64,000 nt of DNA from Thermus albus (GCF_022760855.1 NZ_JAKTNR010000011.1:1-64000); one strand, 5' to 3'. Positions 34,764 to 44,084 are shown, numbered from the stretch's first letter. The notes: generated by a model from the letters alone, not told the origin. Numbers and translations are program-made.

Positions 34764-36104
34764 CTACCGCCTCCTCAGGTCCAAGACCCGCCTCAGCTTT
34801 CCGCCCTCGCTCCTGGGGGCCTCTCCCGGGGCCAGGAGGGTCACCCTCATGCTTACGCCTATGGTGTCCTTGATCTTGTGGGCTACCTTCTCCCTAAGGG
34901 CGTGGAGGCGGTGGTCCGCCTCTATGACCTCATCGGAGAGGGCCTTGCGGCCGATCTCTTGGAAGAAGGCCTCCGAGACCTCCACCTTAAGCTCCGCCTC
35001 GTCCAAGGTTCCTTCCCGCCGCACCACAATCTGGTAGTAGGGCTCCACCTCGGGGATACCCAGGAGCACCGCCTCCACCTGGGTGGGATAGACGTTCACC
35101 CCGCGGATGATGAGCATATCGTCGGTGCGCCCCAATATGGGCCCCATGCGCACGTGGGTTCGGCCGCAGGAACAGGCCTCATAGGTGAGGAAGGTCAGGT
35201 CCCCCGTCCAGTAGCGCAGTAGGGGCATGGCCTCCTTGGTAAGGGTGGTGAAGACCAAGACCCCCACCTGGCCCTCGGGAAGGGGCTCACCGCTTTGGGG
35301 ATCCACCACCTCGGGAAGAAAGTGGTCCTCCCAGATGTGGCTTCCCTGGCGTTCCTCCACGCACTCGTTGGCAACCCCAGGACCGATGATCTCGGATAGC
35401 CCGTAGATGTTGGTGCTGCGCACTCCAAGGCCCTCGTCCACCTGCTTCCGGATAGCCTCGGTCCAAGGCTCTGCCCCCAAGACCGCATACTCCAAGGGGA
35501 GCTCCTCCGGGGATACTCCCCGCTTCCTGAACTCCTCCGCCAAGGTCTGGGCGTAGGAGGGGGTACAGGAGATCACCTCCGGGCGGAAGTCCTGAATCAG
35601 CATGAGCTGCCGCTCGGTCATGCCCCCGGATACCGGCACCACCGCCATCCCCAAGGCCTCGGCTCCCCCGTGCAGGCCTAAGCCCCCGGTGAAGAGGCCA
35701 TAGCCGTAGGCATTGTGCAGCATCATCCCCGGCCTGGCCCCGGCGGCGGCCAGGGAACGGGCCACCACCTCCGCGAAGACCTGCAGGTCTTTCTTGGTGT
35801 AGCCCACCACCGTGGGCTTTCCCGTGGTGCCGCTGCTGGCATGGATGCGGGCCACCTCGGCAAGGGGCACGGCGAAGAGGCCAAAGGGGTAGTTTTCCCT
35901 TAGGTGGTCCTTTTTGGTAAAGGGGAGTTTGGGGAGGTCCTCCAGGGTCCGCACCCCCTTGGGGTCCACCCCGGCCTCGTCCAGAAGGCGCCGGTAAAAG
36001 GGCACCCTCTCATAGATGTAAGCCACCACGGCCCTAAGCCTTTCCTCCTGTAAAGCCCTAAGCTTCTCCCTAGGCAAGGTCTCCAGTTCCGGTTGGTATA
36101 TCAT
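34764..36104 (-). CDS. paaK: Phenylacetate-CoA ligase PaaK
   Basis: Activates phenylacetate to phenylacetyl-CoA with ATP. The 446-residue adenylate-forming enzyme has the P-loop [16 protein letters not shown] near residue 90-105, [31 protein letters not shown] (A5-like) and [19 protein letters not shown] in the hinge to the C-terminal domain. Length is standard (about 430-450). It overlaps paaI by ATGA. Its product is the substrate of PaaABCD encoded 13 kb away on the other strand. Confidence 0.96.
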   Translation of the reverse strand: MIYQPELETLPREKLRALQEERLRAVVAYIYERVPFYRRLLDEAGVDPKGVRTLEDLPKLPFTKKDHLRENYPFGLFAVPLAEVARIHASSGTTGKPTVVGYTKKDLQVFAEVVARSLAAAGARPGMMLHNAYGYGLFTGGLGLHGGAEALGMAVVPVSGGMTERQLMLIQDFRPEVISCTPSYAQTLAEEFRKRGVSPEELPLEYAVLGAEPWTEAIRKQVDEGLGVRSTNIYGLSEIIGPGVANECVEERQGSHIWEDHFLPEVVDPQSGEPLPEGQVGVLVFTTLTKEAMPLLRYWTGDLTFLTYEACSCGRTHVRMGPILGRTDDMLIIRGVNVYPTQVEAVLLGIPEVEPYYQIVVRREGTLDEAELKVEVSEAFFQEIGRKALSDEVIEADHRLHALREKVAHKIKDTIGVSMRVTLLAPGEAPRSEGGKLRRVLDLRRR

Positions 36105-36472
36105 TCTGCCTCACCTCCCAGGCGAAACACCGTGCCCGTGAACAGGGCCACCAGCCTGCCCTCGGAAACCACCTCCACCCGGTAGGTGGCGGTGCGCCGG
36201 GAAAGGTTCACCTCTTGGGCCACCGCCTCCACCTTGGCTCCAGGTGAGAGGGGTCGGAAATAGTCCATGCGGCAGGAAAGGGCCACCGCAGGCCCCCGGG
36301 CATTGCTGGCCAAGGCGAAGGCGCTATCCGCCAAGGCATAGAGAAAGGCGCCGTGGGCGGTGCCGTGGAGGTTTAGGTGCTCCTCCCCCACCACCCCGGC
36401 CACCACCGCCTCCCCCGGGGCCAGGCGCTCCAGGGTCAGGCCCAGGGTACGCATGAAGGCATCCTCCTTCAT
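36101..36472 (-). CDS. paaI: Phenylacetyl-CoA-pathway thioesterase PaaI
   Basis: 123 residues of the hot-dog PaaI type: LNLHGTAHGAFLYALADSAFALASN contains the HGxxxxLxD catalytic segment with Asp, followed by SCRMDYFRPLSPG and RRTATYRVEV. PaaI hydrolyses ring-hydroxylated phenylacetyl-CoA species to rescue CoA. It is coupled by ATGA to livF upstream and paaK downstream. A Thermus PaaI in the same setting is known. Confidence 0.94.
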   Translation of the reverse strand: MKEDAFMRTLGLTLERLAPGEAVVAGVVGEEHLNLHGTAHGAFLYALADSAFALASNARGPAVALSCRMDYFRPLSPGAKVEAVAQEVNLSRRTATYRVEVVSEGRLVALFTGTVFRLGGEAE

Positions 36473-37197
36473 CCCTCCTCCACCCGGGCCAGGCCAAGAT
36501 AGGCCTCCACCACCCGTGGATCCTGCCCTAAGGCTTGGGCTGGACCCTCGAGGACCACCTCCCCCGCCTCCAGCACCAGCCCCCGGTCCGCCAGGGCCAA
36601 GGCCACCTTGGCGTTTTGCTCCACCAAAAGGAGGGTGGTCCCCGCGCCCTTAAGCTCCCTAAGGATGCGGTAGATCTCCCGCACCATCAGGGGAGCCAGG
36701 CCCAAGGAGGGCTCGTCCAGGAGGAGGAGGCGGGGCCTCGCCATGAGGGCGCGGCCAATGGCCAGCATCTGCTGCTCCCCACCGGAAAGGGTACCGGCAA
36801 GCTGCCTTCTCCTCTCCAGAAGCCTAGGGAAAAGGGCATAGACCCTCTCCAGGTCCGGCCTGAGGTTCTCCCGCCGGCGGAAGCGGGTAAAGCCCCCCAA
36901 GAGGAGGTTGTCCTCCACGGAAAGCCCCGGGAACAGGGCCCGGCCCTCCGGCACCAGGACCAGACCCCGGGCAAGGAGGGCCTCCGGGGTGCGCACCCTC
37001 AGCTCTTCCCCGTCCAGCAAGACCCTCCCCTCGGCCTGGGCCAGGCCCAGAAGCCCCCTTAGCACGCTGGTCTTCCCCGCCCCGTTGGGGCCGATGAGGG
37101 TAAGGGCCTCCCCCTCCTCCAAGGAAAAACTGACCTCCCGCACCGCCTCGAGGGGCCCATAGCGCACGGTAAGACCCTCCACCCCAAGCAGGCTCAT
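36469..37197 (-). CDS. livF: Liv-type ABC transporter ATP-binding protein LivF
   Basis: 242 residues: Walker A GPNGAGKTSVL, signature LSGGEQQMLAIGRAL, Walker B LLLDEPSLGLAPLM, and VEQNAKVALALADRG. These are LivF hallmarks. Embedded between the LivM-LivG fusion and paaI with four-base overlaps on both sides, it is part of a branched-chain-amino-acid-type importer that probably takes up phenylacetate or hydroxyphenylacetate (inference from the operon). Confidence 0.95.
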   Translation of the reverse strand: MSLLGVEGLTVRYGPLEAVREVSFSLEEGEALTLIGPNGAGKTSVLRGLLGLAQAEGRVLLDGEELRVRTPEALLARGLVLVPEGRALFPGLSVEDNLLLGGFTRFRRRENLRPDLERVYALFPRLLERRRQLAGTLSGGEQQMLAIGRALMARPRLLLLDEPSLGLAPLMVREIYRILRELKGAGTTLLLVEQNAKVALALADRGLVLEAGEVVLEGPAQALGQDPRVVEAYLGLARVEEG

Positions 37198-38951
37198 GCC
37201 GCCTCCTCCTCCCCCAGGTAGGCCGCCCGCACCAAGGGGTTTTTCTGCACCTCCCTGGGCAGACCCTCCGCGATCTTCTCCCCGTAGTTCATCACCACCA
37301 CCCGATCGGCGAGGCCCATGATGAGGTCCATGTCGTGGTCCACGATGAGCACCGTGTAGCCCTCCTGGGCCAAAGAGCGGAGCAAGGAGGCGAGCTCCTG
37401 CTTTTCCCGCGCCCTAAGACCCGCCCCCGGCTCGTCCAAAAGGAGCACCTCCGCCCCTGAGGCCAAGAGGCGGGCGATCTCCAAAAGGCGCTGCTGGCCC
37501 ACGGAAAGGCGCTCGGCCCTCTCCAGGGCCAAGGACTCAAGCCCCACCCGCACCAGCGCCCGATAGGCGGTGGCCAAGGCCCGCTCCTCCTCCTTGCGGG
37601 AGAGGCCCAAAAGGCCCTGGAAAAACCCGGCCTTGGTCCTCCCATAGGTGCCCAAGGCGGCATTCTCCAGCACCGTGAGCTCGGGGAAAAGGTGCGGGTG
37701 CTGGAAGGTGCGGCCCAAGCCCAAGGCGTGGATGGCGTGGGGGGGAAGCCCGGTGATGTCCCGACCGAAGAGCCGAACCCGGCCGCGGTCGGGGACCAAC
37801 GCCCCGGCCACCAGGTTGAAGGTGGTGCTCTTCCCCGCCCCATTGGGGCCGATAAGGGCCAGGATCTCTCCCCGCCTTAAGGCGAAGGAAACGCCAGCCA
37901 CGGCCAAAAGCCCGCCAAAGGCCTTCGTTAGACCCGCCACCTCCAAGACCACCTCACCCCTGGGACCACCCGGGCTCCTCAAGGGAAAGGGTTCCGCCTT
38001 GGGTACCCCGAGGCCCCTCTTGGGTAAAAACCGCTCCAGCATAGGCCAAAGGCCCTTGGGTGCCAGGATGAGGATCAGGGCCAGGATGAGGCCGTAGGCG
38101 ATGGTCTCGTAGTTCCCCTGCCGCCCCAGAAAAAGGGGCAGGAGGTCCTTCAGCCAGTCCTCGAGGCCGGTGAAAAAAGCTGCTCCCAAAAGCACTCCGG
38201 GAATGCTCCCCACCCCTCCCGCCACGGCCATCACCAGGTACTTGATGGAGGCCTCGAGGGAAAAGGGCGTGGGATTGACAAAGCGCAGGAAGTGGGCGTA
38301 AAGAAAACCAGCCAGGCCAGCGATGGTCCCGGAGAGCAAAAAGGCCTTGAGTCTGAGGGCTGCCGGATCCACCCCGAAGCTGGCTGCCGCCAGGGCATCC
38401 CCCCTCAGGGCCAAAAGGGCCCGGCCTATGCGGCTATGGCGCAGGTTGTAGAGGGCCAGGATCAGGAGGACCAAGAGGAAAAGGGTAAGGAAGGCGTAGC
38501 GAAGGCCCGTGTCCAGGGGGATGCCGAAGAGGCCCAACGGGGGGAGATCGGTAAGCCCGGTGTGCCCTCCTGTAAGCCCCACCAGGTTCCCCGCCAGAAT
38601 GTACAGGGCCACCTGCCAGGCGATGGTGGAAAGGGGCAGGAAGTGGCCCTTCAGCCGCACCGTAAGCCCCCCCAGGACCAAAGCCAGCAGAAACGCCGAC
38701 CACAACCCCGCCAGAAGTCCCAGCCATGGAGAAAGCCCCAGCTTAAGGGTAAAAAGGGCTGTGGCATAGGCCCCCATCCCCATGAAGGCCGCCTGGGCGA
38801 AGCTGGTCATCCCCGCCAAGCCCGTGAGCACGTAAAGGGAAAGGGCCACCATGGCCGAGAGGGCGAAAAAGTTCAGCAGGGTGAGGTAGTAGGGAAAGGG
38901 CGAGAGTACCAAGGGCAAAAGGAGCAACAAAAACCAAAGGTAGCGCATCAC
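37194..38951 (-). CDS. livMG: Fused Liv-type permease and ATPase (LivM-LivG)
   Basis: 585 residues in one frame. Residues 1 to about 320 are LivM with 8-10 membrane segments (YVLTGLAGMTSFAQAAFMGMGAY, KYLVMAVAGGVGSIPGVLLGAAFF). Residues about 340-585 are LivG: Walker A GPNGAGKSTTFNLV, ITGLPPHAIHALGLGRTFQHPHLFPELTV, signature LSVGQQRLLEIARLLA, Walker B LLLDEPGAGLRA and HDMDLIMGLADRVVVMNYG. In most bacteria these are two genes. The start is GTG 38951 (GTGA overlap with livH); ATG 38948 is equally possible. No stop or restart is visible at the join, so it is a true fusion. Confidence 0.95.
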   Translation of the reverse strand: MMRYLWFLLLLLPLVLSPFPYYLTLLNFFALSAMVALSLYVLTGLAGMTSFAQAAFMGMGAYATALFTLKLGLSPWLGLLAGLWSAFLLALVLGGLTVRLKGHFLPLSTIAWQVALYILAGNLVGLTGGHTGLTDLPPLGLFGIPLDTGLRYAFLTLFLLVLLILALYNLRHSRIGRALLALRGDALAAASFGVDPAALRLKAFLLSGTIAGLAGFLYAHFLRFVNPTPFSLEASIKYLVMAVAGGVGSIPGVLLGAAFFTGLEDWLKDLLPLFLGRQGNYETIAYGLILALILILAPKGLWPMLERFLPKRGLGVPKAEPFPLRSPGGPRGEVVLEVAGLTKAFGGLLAVAGVSFALRRGEILALIGPNGAGKSTTFNLVAGALVPDRGRVRLFGRDITGLPPHAIHALGLGRTFQHPHLFPELTVLENAALGTYGRTKAGFFQGLLGLSRKEEERALATAYRALVRVGLESLALERAERLSVGQQRLLEIARLLASGAEVLLLDEPGAGLRAREKQELASLLRSLAQEGYTVLIVDHDMDLIMGLADRVVVMNYGEKIAEGLPREVQKNPLVRAAYLGEEEAA

Positions 38952-39925
38952 TCCTCCACCGTCCTAGCCCTCAGGCTCTGGTAGAAAAGGGCGGGCACCA
39001 GGAGTAGGAAGACCAAGGCCTCCTTGTAGGCGCTGGCGTAGAAACTGGTAAAGCTTTCAAATAGTCCCACGAGAAGCGCCCCCAAGAAGGCCACCGGGTA
39101 ACTGGCAAGCCCCCCCAGGATGGCCGCCACGAACCCTTTAAGCCCCAGCATGAAGCCCATGAAGTAGGCGGCGTTGATAAGGGGAGCCAGAAGGAGTCCG
39201 GAAAGGGCCGCCAACATGCTGGCGATGGCAAAAGCCACCATTCCCGCTTCCTCTGGGCGAATCCCCAGCAGCCTGGCCCCCAGGTGGTTCTCTGCTGCCG
39301 CCAAAAGGGCCTTACCGAAGAGGGAAAGGCGGAAAAAGAGGTAAAGGCCCGCCAGGCTCAAGGCGGCGAAGAGGAGGACCAGTACCCCTTGCCAGGAAAG
39401 GCCCACCATGACCTCCCCGGAAAGGAGGGGGGCGGGACGGAACTGCTCGGGGCCGAAGAAAACCAGGCCCAGGCCTTGGTAGGCCACGTGCAGGCCCACG
39501 GCCATGATGAGGAGGGAAAGCACCGTGGCCCCCCGCATGGGCTGGAAGAAGACCCTATAGGTGGCCACCCCCAGGTAGACCACCAGGAGCACCACCGCCC
39601 CATGGGCCAAAAAGGGCCTGCCCTGGGCTACCAGGAAAAGGAGGAAAAGCCCCACCCCTCCCAAAAGGGGCAGAAGGGCCCCCCGGCCCCGGGCCATGAG
39701 GGCCCAGGCCCCCCCCAGGGCCAGGGCCAGCCACAGGGTACCGGGAAGCTCCCCTTCCAAAAGCCACACCAGGGAAAGGGGAGCAAACATGAGGAGTTCC
39801 CCGATGGGCACCAGGATCACCCGGGTGACGGCGAAGACCAGGACCAGGGAAAGGGCCAAAAGGCCGTAGACCACCCCGTTTTGCAGACCGTCCAGAAGTA
39901 GGAAGCTGAGGATGGTGACGTCCAT
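38948..39925 (-). CDS. livH: Liv-type ABC transporter permease LivH
   Basis: 325 residues with eight or more membrane segments. LivH features are LLDGLQNGVVYGLLALSLVLVFAVTRVI at the N-terminus, ENHLGARLLGIRPEEAGMVAFAIASMLAALSG (coupling helix) and LGLKGFVAAILGGLASYPVAFLGALLVGLFE. It is slightly longer than usual because of two extra hydrophobic segments between residues 50 and 100. It starts three bases after livK and overlaps livMG. Confidence 0.93.
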   Translation of the reverse strand: MDVTILSFLLLDGLQNGVVYGLLALSLVLVFAVTRVILVPIGELLMFAPLSLVWLLEGELPGTLWLALALGGAWALMARGRGALLPLLGGVGLFLLFLVAQGRPFLAHGAVVLLVVYLGVATYRVFFQPMRGATVLSLLIMAVGLHVAYQGLGLVFFGPEQFRPAPLLSGEVMVGLSWQGVLVLLFAALSLAGLYLFFRLSLFGKALLAAAENHLGARLLGIRPEEAGMVAFAIASMLAALSGLLLAPLINAAYFMGFMLGLKGFVAAILGGLASYPVAFLGALLVGLFESFTSFYASAYKEALVFLLLVPALFYQSLRARTVEE

Positions 39926-39928
39926 GGC

Positions 39929-41101
39929 TTAGCGGAAGGTGCGCTCCAGCTTCCAGCGGCCTCCCTCAATGCGGACCATCACCGCAGCGTCCTCAAAGCG
40001 CAGGCCCAGGTGGTCCTCCTTGCTGAAGGTGAAAACCCCGTGGTTGGCCACCAGGTTCCGGGTGGCTTCGATCTCGTCCCGCAGGGCCGCGCGGAAGGAA
40101 GCCAGGTCCTTGGCGGGATCCACCCGCTTCAAGGCCCGCTCCAGGGCAGGCTTTAGGATGAGCCAGGCATCCCAGGCGTGGGCCCCGAAGGTGGAGTAGC
40201 TGCCGATGCCGTACTTGGCCTCATAGCGCTGGATGTAGTCCAGGGCCACCCGCTTGCTGGGGAAGGTGCCGGGAAGTTGCTCCGCCACCAGGATGGGGCC
40301 AGCGGGCAGGAGGGTGCCCTCCACGTCCCTACCCCCCACCCGCAGGAAGTCGGGGTTGGCCACCCCGTGGGTCTGGTAGATGAGGCCTGCGTACCCCCGC
40401 TCCTTCAAGGTGCGCTGGGGCAAAACGGCGGGCGTGCCGCTGGCCCCGATAAGGACAGCATCGGGCCGACGAGCAACAAGGCGCAGCGCCTGGCCGGTCA
40501 CCGAGGTGTCGGTGCGGGCGTAGCGCTCGCTGGCCACCACCTGGAGGCCCTTAGCCTTGGCCTCGGCCTCAAAGAAGCGGGCCCAGCCTTCCCCATAGGC
40601 ATCGTTGAAGCCTATGTAGCCCACGGTCTTCACCCCTCGGGCCACCATGTCCGCCACGATGGCCCGGGCCATGAGCTCCTCCGTCTGGGGGGTTTTGAAG
40701 ACCCAGAAGCGCTGGGCGTCCACGGGGTGGATGATGTCCTTGCTGGCTGCCAGGGAGATCATGGGCACCTTGGCCTCGGCCACCACCGGGATCATGCCCA
40801 AGGAGGCCGGGGTGGTGGTGGTCCCAATCACGGCCACCACGCCCTCCTCCACCAGCCGCCGGGTGTTGCGCACCGCCTGGGTGGTGTCGGAGGCATCGTC
40901 CAGGATGATGAACTGCACCTTGCGCCCGGCCACACCTCCCGTCCGGTCCAGCATCTCCTGGAGCATGAGGAAGGTGTTGCGCTCGGGGATTCCCAAGGAA
41001 GCTGCCGGGCCGGTGGCCGAAACCACCACCCCCACCTTCAGAACCTCCTGGGCCATGGCCGAAAGGGCCAACACCAACAGGGCTGCCAACCATCGTTTCA
41101 T
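39929..41101 (-). CDS. livK: Liv-type ABC transporter substrate-binding protein (aromatic acid uptake candidate)
   Basis: 390 residues with a signal peptide (MKRWLAALLVLALSAMAQE). The mature part has the type I periplasmic fold: VGVVVSATGPAASLGIPERNTFLMLQEM, GTTTTPASLGMIPVVAEAKVPMISLAAS, TVGYIGFNDAYGEGWARFFE. The start at ATG 41101 has AAGGAGGG before it. It is the first gene after the promoter carrying a PaaR operator, so the transporter should be induced by phenylacetyl-CoA. The ligand is inferred to be phenylacetate or a hydroxylated form. Confidence 0.93.
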   Translation of the reverse strand: MKRWLAALLVLALSAMAQEVLKVGVVVSATGPAASLGIPERNTFLMLQEMLDRTGGVAGRKVQFIILDDASDTTQAVRNTRRLVEEGVVAVIGTTTTPASLGMIPVVAEAKVPMISLAASKDIIHPVDAQRFWVFKTPQTEELMARAIVADMVARGVKTVGYIGFNDAYGEGWARFFEAEAKAKGLQVVASERYARTDTSVTGQALRLVARRPDAVLIGASGTPAVLPQRTLKERGYAGLIYQTHGVANPDFLRVGGRDVEGTLLPAGPILVAEQLPGTFPSKRVALDYIQRYEAKYGIGSYSTFGAHAWDAWLILKPALERALKRVDPAKDLASFRAALRDEIEATRNLVANHGVFTFSKEDHLGLRFEDAAVMVRIEGGRWKLERTFR

Positions 41102-41153
41102 GCTTTTCCCTCCTTGTCCCTTTCCCACCGGGCAAGGCCCGGATTGGGTCTAA

Positions 41154-41167
41154 CTAACGACCGTTTG
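41154..41167. promoter_or_regulatory. PaaR operator in front of livK
   Basis: CTAACGACCGTTTG matches the published Thermus PaaR consensus CNAACGNNCGTTNG at every fixed position. It lies just downstream of the -10 of the minus-strand promoter, so bound PaaR would block initiation, and phenylacetyl-CoA would relieve it. Confidence 0.85.
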
Positions 41168-41173
41168 CCTTTC

Positions 41174-41202
41174 AGTCTACCTAGGGACATCTGTCCCGTC
41201 AA
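41174..41202 (-). promoter_or_regulatory. Promoter of the liv-paa operon
   Basis: On minus, TTGACG (41202-41197), 17 bases, TAGACT (41179-41174), then the PaaR operator. The -35 begins one base after the hpaD stop, so the hpa genes upstream may also read through. Confidence 0.7.
41184..41197. promoter_or_regulatory. Second palindrome GGGACA-TC-TGTCCC in the liv-paa promoter
   Basis: A perfect 6+6 inverted repeat between -35 and -10. The same arms occur in front of paaR (48792-48805). It is not part of the PaaR consensus and may bind another regulator. Confidence 0.5.
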
Positions 41203-42159
41203 CTAGGTCACGTGCTCGGGGATGCCGGCCAACGGAGAGGGACGGGTGGGCAAGGGCCGGTCCTCGAGGTCCAGAAGCGCGCTGCCCTCCAGGAACCAGC
41301 TTCTTGGGGTCTTGTGCCCCCAAAGGGTCTGGCGCCTGGGGTCGTTCAGGCTCCAGCGCACAGGGGGCAGGTCGGGGTCCACGGTGAGGTAGTCGGAGGT
41401 GTAAAGCTCTATACGGTGCCCGTCCGGGTCCTTAAGGTAGAGGAACATGGCGTTGGATATCCCATGCCGCCCCGGACCCCTTTCGATCTGGTCCGTCCTC
41501 CGGGCCCCCGCCAGGATGTCGGCCGCCCTAAGGATGGCCATCGGGTCGGGAAGCCAGTAGGCGAAGTGGTGGAGCCTGGGGCCTTCCCCGTTGGTGAAGG
41601 CCACGTCGTGAACGTTCCCCTTGCGGTGAAGCCAGCTCGCCCAAAGCCTTCCCTCCTCGTCCTCGGTGTACTCGGTGAGGCGGAAGCCCATGGCCTCTTG
41701 GTAGTAGCGGGTAGCCCTTTCCACCTCGGGGGAAAAGAGGTTTAGGTGGTCTATGCGCAAAATCCCCGGCCCCCGGTAGAGGTGATACTCCTGCAGGATG
41801 CGGGGAAGCTTCTCCGCCCCATGGTAGAAGACCAAGGGGTAGCCAAAGGGGTCCTGGACCCGGAGCATCCTGGGCCTTCCCCAGTCGGTCTCCAAACGGT
41901 GGGGAAGCCCCTCCCTTTCCGCCCAGGCCAGGGCTTGGTCCACCCCCTCTTCGTCCACCTTAAAGCCCAGGCTGCGCACGGCGGGGAAGGCCCCTTGGGT
42001 GAGCTTCAGGCTCCACTCCCGCTCCTCGTAACCCCGCAGGTAGGCGCTTCTTTCCTCCCTATGCTCCAGGCGGAAACCCAAAAGCCCCTGGTAAAACTCC
42101 AGGCTCCTCTCCAGGTCCTTAACCCAAAGCTCAATGAACCCTACCCTCACGATGGCCAT
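41203..42159 (-). CDS. hpaD: 3,4-Dihydroxyphenylacetate 2,3-dioxygenase (extradiol) HpaD
   Basis: Opens the ring of homoprotocatechuate between C2 and C3. The 318-residue type I extradiol (VOC-fold) enzyme has two tandem domains: residues 1-130 and 140-290. Metal ligands are visible as His in LRIDHLNLFSPEV (about 154), His in RLHHFAYWLPD (about 214) and Glu in DPDGHRIELYTSDY (about 266). Length matches homoprotocatechuate 2,3-dioxygenases (about 320). It overlaps hpaC by 13 bases and is the last gene of the hpa operon before the liv promoter. Confidence 0.94.
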   Translation of the reverse strand: MAIVRVGFIELWVKDLERSLEFYQGLLGFRLEHREERSAYLRGYEEREWSLKLTQGAFPAVRSLGFKVDEEGVDQALAWAEREGLPHRLETDWGRPRMLRVQDPFGYPLVFYHGAEKLPRILQEYHLYRGPGILRIDHLNLFSPEVERATRYYQEAMGFRLTEYTEDEEGRLWASWLHRKGNVHDVAFTNGEGPRLHHFAYWLPDPMAILRAADILAGARRTDQIERGPGRHGISNAMFLYLKDPDGHRIELYTSDYLTVDPDLPPVRWSLNDPRRQTLWGHKTPRSWFLEGSALLDLEDRPLPTRPSPLAGIPEHVT

Positions 42160-42632
42160 ACCAACCTCCTGTAGCCACGGCCGAAGTACACCAAGGGAAG
42201 GCCCGGTTCCCCCAGCTCAATGGCCTCCACAAGGCCCACCACAAGCCGGTGGTCTCCCCCGGGGTAGACCGCCTCCAACCGGCAGCGCAAAACCGCCAGG
42301 GCCCCTTCCACCCTCCCCTCCACCAAGCCCACCCCCTCCTGGGGTCTGCCGGCAAAGTGCTGGGAAACCGCCCCCTGCCCCTCCCTCAGAAAGCTGACGG
42401 TGAAGGCCCGGGAGGCCTCCAGGATGGGCAGAAGCCTCGCCTTTTCGTGGATGCCCAAGGCCACCAGGGGAGGCTCGAGGCTAAGGGACATGAAGGCGGT
42501 GGCGGTCATGCCCCGTTCCTCCTCCCCTAAGCGGGCCGAGACCACCGTGACCCCAGCGGCAAAGCGGCTCAAGGCCTCCTTGAAGGCTTCCCTAAGGTCC
42601 TCCCCGCGCATGACCAAGCCCCTTTCCCTCAC
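42147..42632 (-). CDS. hpaC: 4-Hydroxyphenylacetate 3-monooxygenase flavin reductase HpaC
   Basis: Supplies reduced FAD to HpaB. The 161-residue flavin-reductase-like protein has FAAGVTVVSARLGEEERGMTATAFMSLSLEPPLVALGIHEKARL, typical of the HpaC/FlRed group, and PGGDHRLVVGLVEAIE with GDH contacting NADH. The start is GTG 42632, overlapping the hpaB stop (GTGA); an ATG at 42611 gives a protein closer to the known Thermus HpaC length and may be the true start. Confidence 0.93.
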   Translation of the reverse strand: MRERGLVMRGEDLREAFKEALSRFAAGVTVVSARLGEEERGMTATAFMSLSLEPPLVALGIHEKARLLPILEASRAFTVSFLREGQGAVSQHFAGRPQEGVGLVEGRVEGALAVLRCRLEAVYPGGDHRLVVGLVEAIELGEPGLPLVYFGRGYRRLVWPS

Positions 42633-44080
42633 GCACCCACCTCGGCAAACACGGAAAGCGCGCCCTTAAGGTAGGTGCGGATCCTCTCCTTGTAGGGTTC
42701 CTTGTCGTAGACGTTGTAAAGCGTCTGGTACATGCGCACCGGATCGCCGAAAAAGAAGCGCTCGTAAAGCTCCTGCCGCGCCCCAAACCCCGAGAGGGTC
42801 ATGTCCCACGCCAGGCGAAAGAGGGCCACCCGCTCTTTAGCCTCCAGGCTGGCCCCTTGCAAGTACTTCTCCAACAGAGGCGCTAGAGGCCCCTGGAAGT
42901 CTTTTTCCGAGGGCAGGGTGATGAGGCCGCTGGCCCCGATCTGCTCCAGGATCTCCCTAAGACGGGGGTAGAGCCTGGGGTAGAGGTTCCTTGCCCCATC
43001 CAGGGCCCCCCGGTCAGGCACCAAGAGGCCAAAGGCGTTCTCCTTAGCCTCCTCCTCCGCCCGGGTCCAGAAAGCCCGCATGGCCTCCAGGTAGACGATG
43101 ATCTCCGCGATCTTCTCCTGCACGTGGCCGTAGGCATCGGCCCCGATCCCCTCGGCCATCAGGGCCGCCACCCCCAAGAAGGCCTCGGTCTTGGCGGTCT
43201 TCAAGGCCACCACCTGGTGGGCCATGTGGTTTAAGGCGCCTGTGGCGGCATAGGCGTTGTTGCATAGCTCCACGTTCCCCAAGATGAAGACCCGCTCCCA
43301 AGGCACCAGGACATCGTCAAAGATCACCAGGCAGTCCATCTCCTCGAGGCGGCTGCTAAGGGGGTAGTCAAAGGGGCTATCCCCCCCCACCAAGGCCTCG
43401 CGGCAGAGGAAGTGGAGGCCCGGGGTGGAGGTGGGCAGGGCGAAGGCGATGGCGTACTTCTCGCTGCCCGGCCCCTCCTTTAGAAGGGTGGAGGGGAAGA
43501 TGAGGACCTCGTCCGCCAGGGGGAAGGTGGCGGTCATCCTGGCCCCCCGCACCACGATCCCCTTTTCCGTCTGGCGCACCACCCCCACGGGGATATAGGG
43601 GTCGGGCTGGGCGGAAGGGGGCTTGGCCCGGTTCACCTGGGGGTTGGTGAGGGCGTGGGTGGTGGCCAGGTCCTGGTCCCGCAGGTGGCGGTAGTAGTTC
43701 CGCACGTTTTCCGCAAACTCCCCAAAGTACTCGGCACTGGCCGCATAGGCCATGACCACAGCGTTGAGGTAGTCGGGGCTGCGGCCCATCATCCCCAGGT
43801 TCTGATCCGCCCAAAGCTTGTAGGCCTGGCCCCGGCGCTTGAGGTCCTCCTTGGTCTTGGGGATGAGGAAGCTCATCCCGTGCCGCCTGCCCTGCTCCTC
43901 GTAGGTGAGGGCCTCCCGGTACCGAGGGTCATGCTGGAGGTCATAAAGGGCCGCCATGGTGCGCACGATTCCCCGGAAAACCGGGTGGGTGGTGGGATCC
44001 TCCACCTTCTCCCCCTTGTACCAGAGGTTTGGGGGGCGCTCCTTTAAGGCCTCTAGGTATTCCGCTCCTGTCCTCGCCAT
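42629..44080 (-). CDS. hpaB: 4-Hydroxyphenylacetate 3-monooxygenase oxygenase component HpaB
   Basis: Hydroxylates 4-hydroxyphenylacetate to 3,4-dihydroxyphenylacetate with reduced FAD. The 483-residue acyl-CoA-dehydrogenase-fold protein has the family features MARTGAEYLEALKERPPNLWYKGEKVEDPTTHP, ATTHALTNPQVNR, GARMTATFPLADE and FDYPLSSRLEEMDCLVIFDDVLVPWERVF. Length is as in Thermus HpaB. It lies five bases from hpaE and overlaps hpaC. Confidence 0.96.
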   Translation of the reverse strand: MARTGAEYLEALKERPPNLWYKGEKVEDPTTHPVFRGIVRTMAALYDLQHDPRYREALTYEEQGRRHGMSFLIPKTKEDLKRRGQAYKLWADQNLGMMGRSPDYLNAVVMAYAASAEYFGEFAENVRNYYRHLRDQDLATTHALTNPQVNRAKPPSAQPDPYIPVGVVRQTEKGIVVRGARMTATFPLADEVLIFPSTLLKEGPGSEKYAIAFALPTSTPGLHFLCREALVGGDSPFDYPLSSRLEEMDCLVIFDDVLVPWERVFILGNVELCNNAYAATGALNHMAHQVVALKTAKTEAFLGVAALMAEGIGADAYGHVQEKIAEIIVYLEAMRAFWTRAEEEAKENAFGLLVPDRGALDGARNLYPRLYPRLREILEQIGASGLITLPSEKDFQGPLAPLLEKYLQGASLEAKERVALFRLAWDMTLSGFGARQELYERFFFGDPVRMYQTLYNVYDKEPYKERIRTYLKGALSVFAEVGA

Positions 44081-44084
44081 CCTC

